From contig NC_061811.1 of assembly GCF_021462225.1 (NCBI RefSeq), positions 23,683,163-23,747,162 on the forward strand: 64,000 nucleotides of DNA. Reading direction: 5' to 3'. The stretch's first letter is position 1. Every line of letters starts with the position of its first letter. Below the pieces are notes generated by a model. The model was not told the DNA's origin and did no database searches. It saw only the letters and a list, made by a program, of their open reading frames with translations. This document shows, piece after piece, positions 59,345 to 64,000 of this stretch. Origin of the DNA: Girardinichthys multiradiatus. Its lineage: Eukaryota; Chordata; Actinopteri; Cyprinodontiformes; Goodeidae. The position numbers and the translations under genes are program-made.

Positions 59345-60912
59345 CTGGTCCTTCTCAAAATATTAGCATATTGTGATAAAGTTCATTATTTTCCATAATG
59401 TCATGATGAAAATTTAACATTCATATATTTTAGATTCATTGCACACTAACTGACATATTTCAGGTCTTTTATTGTCTTAATACGGATGATTTTGGCATAC
59501 AGCTCATGAAAACCCAAAATTCCTATCTCACAAAATTAGCATATCATTAAAAGGGTCTCTAAATGAGCTATGAACCTAATCATCTGAATCAACGAGTTAA
59601 CTCTAAACACCTGCAAAAGATTCCTGAGGCCTTTAAAACTCCCAGCCTGGTTCATCACTCAAAACCCCAATCATGGGTAAGACTGCCGACCTGACTGCTG
59701 TCCAGAAGGCCACTATTGACACCCTCAAGCAAGAGGGTAAGACACAGAAAGAAATTTCTGTACAAATAGGCTGTTCCCAGAGTGCTGTATCAAGGCACCT
59801 CAGTGGGAAGTCTGTGGGAAGGAAAAAGTGTGGCAGAAAACGATGCACAACGAGAAGAGGTGACCGGACCCTGAGGAAGATAGTGGAGAAGGGCCGATTC
59901 CAGACCTTGGGGGACCTGCGGAAGCAGTGGACTGAGTCTGGAGTAGAAACATCCAGAGCCACCGTGCACAGGAGTGTGCAGGAAATGGGCTACAGGTGCC
60001 GCATTCCCCAGACCTGGGCTACAGAGAAGCAGCACTGGACTGTTGCTCAGTGGTCCAAAGTACTTTTTTCGGATGAAAGCAAATTCTGCATGTCATTCGG
60101 AAATCAAGGTGCCAGAGTCTGGAGGAAGACTGGGGAGAAGGAAATGCCAAAATGCCAGAAGTCCAGTGTCAAGTACCCACAGTCAGTGATGGTCTGGGGT
60201 GCCGTGTCAGCTGCTGGTGTTGGTCCACTGTGTTTTATCAAGGGCAGGGTCAATGCAGCTAGCTATCAGGAGATTTTGGAGCACTTCATGCTTCCATCTG
60301 CTGAAAAGCTTTATGGAGATGAAGATTTCATTTTTCAGCACGACCTGGCACCTGCTCACAGTGCCAAAACCACTGGTAAATGGTTTACTGACCATGGTAT
60401 CACTGTGCTCAATTGGCCTGCCAACTCTCCTGACCTGAACCCCATAGAGAATCTGTGGGATATTGTGAAGAGAACGTTGAGAGACTCAAGACCCAACACT
60501 CTGGATGAGCTAAAGGCCGCTATCGAAGCATCCTGGGCCTCCATAAGACCTCAGCAGTGCCACAGGCTGATTGCCTCCATGCCACGCCGCATTGAAGCAG
60601 TCATTTCTGCCAAAGGATTCCCGACCAAGTATTGAGTGCATAACTGTACATGATTATTTGAAGGTTGACGTTTTTTGTATTAAAAACACTTTTCTTTTAT
60701 TGGTCGGATGAAATATGCTAATTTTGTGAGATAGGAATTTTGGGTTTTCATGAGCTGTATGCCAAAATCATCCGTATTAAGACAATAAAAGACCTGAAAT
60801 ATTTCAGTTAGTGTGCAATGAATCTAAAATATATGAATGTTAAATTTTCATCATGACATTATGGAAAATAATGAACTTTATCACAATATGCTAATATTTT
60901 GAGAAGGACCTG
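59345..60912 (+). mobile_element. Tc1 family copy C (1568 bp, DD34E type)
   Basis: TA on both sides (59343-59344, 60913-60914) and 200-bp inverted ends (59345-59544, 60713-60912). The outermost left bases read CTGGTCC, one change from the CAGGTCC of the other ends. It has the same length as copy A and the same 42-bp internal deletion (junction at 60010). It is very similar to both other copies. Confidence 0.95.
59673..60635 (+). CDS. Tc1 transposase, open but missing a 14-residue linker
   Basis: A 320-residue frame from [11 protein letters not shown] to SAKGFPTKY with no stop inside. DNA-binding units ([35 protein letters not shown]) and all catalytic residues ([21 protein letters not shown] with 34 between the last two) are present. 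Against copy B it lacks 14 residues ([14 protein letters not shown]) between RIPQ and TWATEK, at the junction of the DNA-binding and catalytic halves. That stretch is basic and lies where Tc1 enzymes usually carry nuclear-import and interdomain residues, so activity is doubtful. The start has a short leader inside the element. Confidence 0.9.
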   Translation: MGKTADLTAVQKATIDTLKQEGKTQKEISVQIGCSQSAVSRHLSGKSVGRKKCGRKRCTTRRGDRTLRKIVEKGRFQTLGDLRKQWTESGVETSRATVHRSVQEMGYRCRIPQTWATEKQHWTVAQWSKVLFSDESKFCMSFGNQGARVWRKTGEKEMPKCQKSSVKYPQSVMVWGAVSAAGVGPLCFIKGRVNAASYQEILEHFMLPSAEKLYGDEDFIFQHDLAPAHSAKTTGKWFTDHGITVLNWPANSPDLNPIENLWDIVKRTLRDSRPNTLDELKAAIEASWASIRPQQCHRLIASMPRRIEAVISAKGFPTKY

Positions 60913-60914
60913 TA

Positions 60915-61095
60915 GTTTTGGATTTTTCATTATAGTTTGTTTTATTTCATTATGACTTTTTTTCTATTTCAATTAGTTTTGCTAGTTTTTCTTTATTATT
61001 TAGGTTTTCTTTTTAGTTATTATATTATTAATGCTTACTTTTAGTTTGGTTATTAGTTTTAGCACTGTTTTAATTTTATTTATTCTTGGGTTAAC
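60915..61095. repeat. T-rich TTTAG-type repeat fragment
   Basis: Made of variants of TTTAGTTT and ATTATT (for example TTTTAGTTTGGTTATTAGTT). This low-complexity pattern resembles part of a recurrent fish repeat. It starts directly at the right flank of copy C. Confidence 0.4.
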
Positions 61096-62190
61096 GTTTA
61101 GCTGCAGGATTCAAAAAAGGTCAGAGTATCATATTTATGAAATTATGTATATATTTATTGGTTAATAAAGACTCAACAAAAGATACTGTTTCCCAAAAAT
61201 ATATTCAATTACTATTGAACAACCAACTGTCCACAAAAACTAAGAGTCTACAAGATAGCAGCCTTAATGGCAAAATGTGTGTAATACTGCAGCTGCTGAA
61301 AATACCCCATACACTAAGGACGCACATGAAGATAATATTAACTAATATAATATTACACAATATAAAGAAAACCTAATCGCAATCACATATAGTTGTGTGA
61401 ACATCCCTGTCTCAATAAACATTTTTACCAATGCATTCTCCTGCTTGTGGTGTTCCTGTGTATTAATTGGTCAGCAGCTTTATTGACGATGACAGCTCTC
61501 CATTATGTATGTTTCCTTCCCGGTGCTATCTGGGCGGGACGTGGCTTCTCTTTCGGGGCAGTACTCAGAGAAGCTAGCTTGTGAAGGTACTCGCAACTTC
61601 TCCCATTAAGAAGTATTTCACATATTTAATCACCCATTTGTTCTACAGACACTTGCTTTTATCTCACTCATTTCTCAGTCACACTCAAAGAAATCCCATT
61701 ATGGACTCTGGTGCTTTCTCCCAACTTTTGCAGTCATCATTTTGTGGGCTACCGTGGTAAAATTCACTGATTTAGGCTATTTTCATTACTGACCCACTAC
61801 CGTTTTTCATTTTTAGCATAACTTAAGGACGCAACTCACAAACCAACCTACCAATCCCATGCTCAGATCGTCTTATTAAACGACATGAAATGGCAACGTG
61901 TGGGTACAAAATCTGGGAAGGAATCTGCAATGGTGCAAACTCACTTTGAGCAACAAGCGAGTAAATATTGGACTAGCTTTTTCTCACAGAGGTCCAAGCT
62001 CAGACAAGATCCTCAGGAGAGTCAGGAGAGTAAATCCCAATCATTTCCTGTTTACTTTACTTAGCTCTGCTGGTAAAAATGTGGAAATAAAACAGACACT
62101 AAAACCCAAAAGAATGTGATTTAATCTCATACATCCCAAATATACAGCAGTCTTAATATATTTTATTTAAGCAAATGCAGCGTTTAAATA
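61096..62190. other. No gene recognised
   Basis: A short GC-richer patch near 61525-61600 (GGGCGGGACGTGGCTTCTCT) is notable, but I see no frame or repeat boundary. Confidence 0.45.
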
Positions 62191-63406
62191 CACTCACGGC
62201 CACTTTATTAGGTACACCTTGCTAGTACCGGGTTGGACCCCCTTTTACCTTTAGAACTGCCTTACTCTTTCGTGGCATAGATTCAACAAGGTACTGGAAA
62301 CATTCCTCAAAGAGTTTGGTCCATATTGACATGATAGCATCACACAGATGCTGCAGATTTGTCGGCTGCACATCCATGATGTGAATCTCCCATTCCACCA
62401 CATCCCAAAGGTGCTCTATTGGATTGAGATCTGGTGACTGTGGGGGCCATTTCAGTACAGTGAACTCATTGTCATGTTCAAGAAACCAATTTGAAATGAT
62501 TCCTGCTTTGTGACATGGTGCATTATCCTGCTGGAAGTAACCATCAGAGGATGGGTACACTGTGGTCATAAAGGGAAGGACATGGTCAGTAACAATACTC
62601 AGGTAGGCTGTGGCGTTGACACGATGCTCAATTGGTACTAAGGGGCCCAAAGTGTGCCAAGAAAATATCCCCCACACCATTACACCACCACCACCAGCCT
62701 GAACCGTTGATACAAGGCAGGATGGATCCATGCTTTAATGTTGTTGATACCAAATTCTGACCCTACCATCCGAATGTCGCAGCAGAAATCGAGACTCATC
62801 AGACCAGGCAACGTTTTTCCAATGTTCTATTGTCCATTTTTGGTGAGCCTTTGCGAATTGTAGCCTTAGTTTCCTGTTCTTACCTAACAGGAGTGGGACC
62901 TGGTGTGGTCTTCTGCTACTGTAGCCCATCCGCCTCAATGTTCGACGTGTTGTGCGTTCAGAGATGCTCTTCTGCATGCCTTGGTTGTAACAAGTGGTTA
63001 TTTGAGTTACTGTCGCCTTTCTATCAGCTCGAACTAGTCTGGCCATTCTCCTCTGACCTCTGGCATCAACAAGGCATTTGCGCCTACAGAACTGCTGCTC
63101 ACTGGATATTTTCTCTTTTTTGGACCATTCTCTGTAAACCCTGGAGATGGTAGTGCGTGAAAATCCCAGTAGATCAGCAGTTTCTGAAATACTCAGACCA
63201 GCCCATCTGGCACCAACAACCATGCCACGTTCAAAGTCACTTAAATCACCTTTCTCCCCCGTTCTAATGCTCGGTTTGAACTGCAGCAGATCGTCTTGAT
63301 CATGTTTACATGCATAAATGCATGTTGCTACCATGTGATTGGCTGATTAGAAATTTGCGTTAACGAGCAGTTGGACATGTGTACCTAATAAAGTGGCCGG
63401 TGAGTG
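62191..63406 (-). mobile_element. Tc1-like element, 1.22 kb, catalytic spacing 36
   Basis: Flanked by TA (62189-62190, 63407-63408). The ends are inverted over about 29 bp: CACTCACGGCCACTTTATTA on the left against CACTCACCGGCCACTTTATT as the reverse complement of the right. One transposase gene, minus strand, spans nearly the whole element. Confidence 0.93.
62222..63334 (-). pseudogene. Tc1-like transposase with a single nonsense codon
   Basis: The N-terminal part has LSDFERGMVVGARWAGLSIS and TADLLGFSRTTISRVYREW (helix-turn-helix). A second DNA-binding unit follows, then [20 protein letters not shown] (first Asp). TAA at 62735-62737 interrupts after WYQQH; the frame then continues unchanged with [25 protein letters not shown] (second Asp) and [12 protein letters not shown] (Glu, 36 residues on), ending GGPTRY. 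A Glu codon is usual at the stop position, so one base change accounts for the break. The length is otherwise normal (about 370 codons including an N-terminal extension). Confidence 0.92.
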
Positions 63407-64000
63407 TATGTATAAATTGAAAGCTCTGTTACACAAGAGCTCCTTTTAAAAAATGTTCTGGCTTGTGGTGGTTGCTTTCTCACCTTTTGGACCATGACAT
63501 CAAATTCAAAAGTCTGACTTAAAGACAAATTTCTAGTTGGTAAAATGTTACACCCAACAAGAATAAGATGAGCTGTGAGCAAAAACACTGTCAAGCTCTC
63601 TAGTGTTTCATTAAGTTGTTATTTTGCTAGAATGTAAGCAAATTGAGTTCAGTGGCACTGGACAGCAGGAGCAGCTGATAGACTGTTTGGCTTTTGCACA
63701 GAGGAGTACAGTGAAAAGAGCATTGAGAACCACAGTGGAATGCACAAAATTCCCAGGATGCACACAAACCCAAACACTGATACACACACCGTACCTCACT
63801 CTGTAGACTGGATAAAACAGGCTCACCATTTCCACACAGAGAGGCATTGTATGCACAACCCCACAGACAACAAAGACGACTAGCAGAGAGCCTGTGCTTT
63901 TCATGTGCAATCTACACCTGCTGTGGGCTTCTGTGTGTGAGCTGTTTGAAATAACAAGTAACAGAGCAAGCAGAGAACAAGCCAAACTAATTGGCTGCAA
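63407..64000. other. No confirmed gene; two exon-like minus-strand stretches
   Basis: On the minus strand, 63572-63484 lies between acceptor TTTTTGCTCACAG and donor GTGAGA with 29 open codons. Also on the minus strand, 63904-63827 starts ATG and codes a hydrophobic, signal-peptide-like stretch (MKSTGSLLVVFVVCGVVHT) before a GTGAGC donor. Their phases do not join directly and I do not recognise either peptide. See findings. Confidence 0.2.

Noticed and set aside
1..64000. CRISPR arrays, bacterial operons, rRNA genes, endogenous retroviruses
   Set aside because: None seen. The only regular repeats are microsatellites and transposon ends, and no gag/pol/env-type or LTR structure was recognised.

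Overview
This window looks like teleost fish chromosomal DNA, most likely from a spiny-rayed (acanthomorph) fish. It is AT-rich, has long introns, and carries the usual fish repeat load: Tc1/mariner DNA transposons, Rex1-like and RTE-like LINEs, tRNA-derived SINEs and MITE-like elements. No bacterial features, CRISPR array, rRNA, functional tRNA gene or endogenous retrovirus was seen. The species is not identifiable from what I can read.

The only host gene I can name is STXBP6 (amisyn), on the minus strand. Four coding exons are readable: 29333-29463, 28930-29095, 17519-17676 and a 24-base terminal exon at 15999-16022. Each has matching GT/AG splice sites and phases. They encode about 159 residues, matching the last three quarters of the roughly 210-residue vertebrate protein. 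The first coding exon (about 51 residues) is not in the window, so the next upstream intron runs at least 34.5 kb, to beyond base 64000. The stretch from 29464 to 64000 is therefore best read as a repeat-filled intron of STXBP6. The region below 15998 is 3' UTR and downstream intergenic DNA.

The rest is mobile DNA of many ages. Young elements: three 1.57-1.63 kb copies of one Tc1 family with 200-bp inverted ends (1836-3403 minus, 24240-25872 plus, 59345-60912 plus), and three other Tc1-like elements whose catalytic D-to-E spacing counts as 36 (22082-23334, 55824-57001, 62191-63406). LINEs: a Rex1-like copy (4975-6795) and two RTE-like copies (7232-10580 and 47015-49803), the second carrying a nested SINE. 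Older relics of Tc1, RTE and CR1/Rex1-type elements are scattered throughout, including one in the likely STXBP6 3' UTR.

The most unusual signals are three loci with chains of perfect short inverted repeats (25526-25609, 40711-40752, 55612-55731). In the first, comparison with the sister Tc1 copies shows that a 37-base insert replaced 14 bases and is built from reverse complements of its own flanks, a template-switch or snap-back repair signature. Also notable is an in-frame 42-bp deletion shared by two of the three Tc1 copies, suggesting that a deleted lineage kept moving. A lysine/glutamate-rich candidate terminal exon at 52375-52441 (minus) has an excellent splice acceptor but no recognised gene. 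I found no convincing new multi-gene system.
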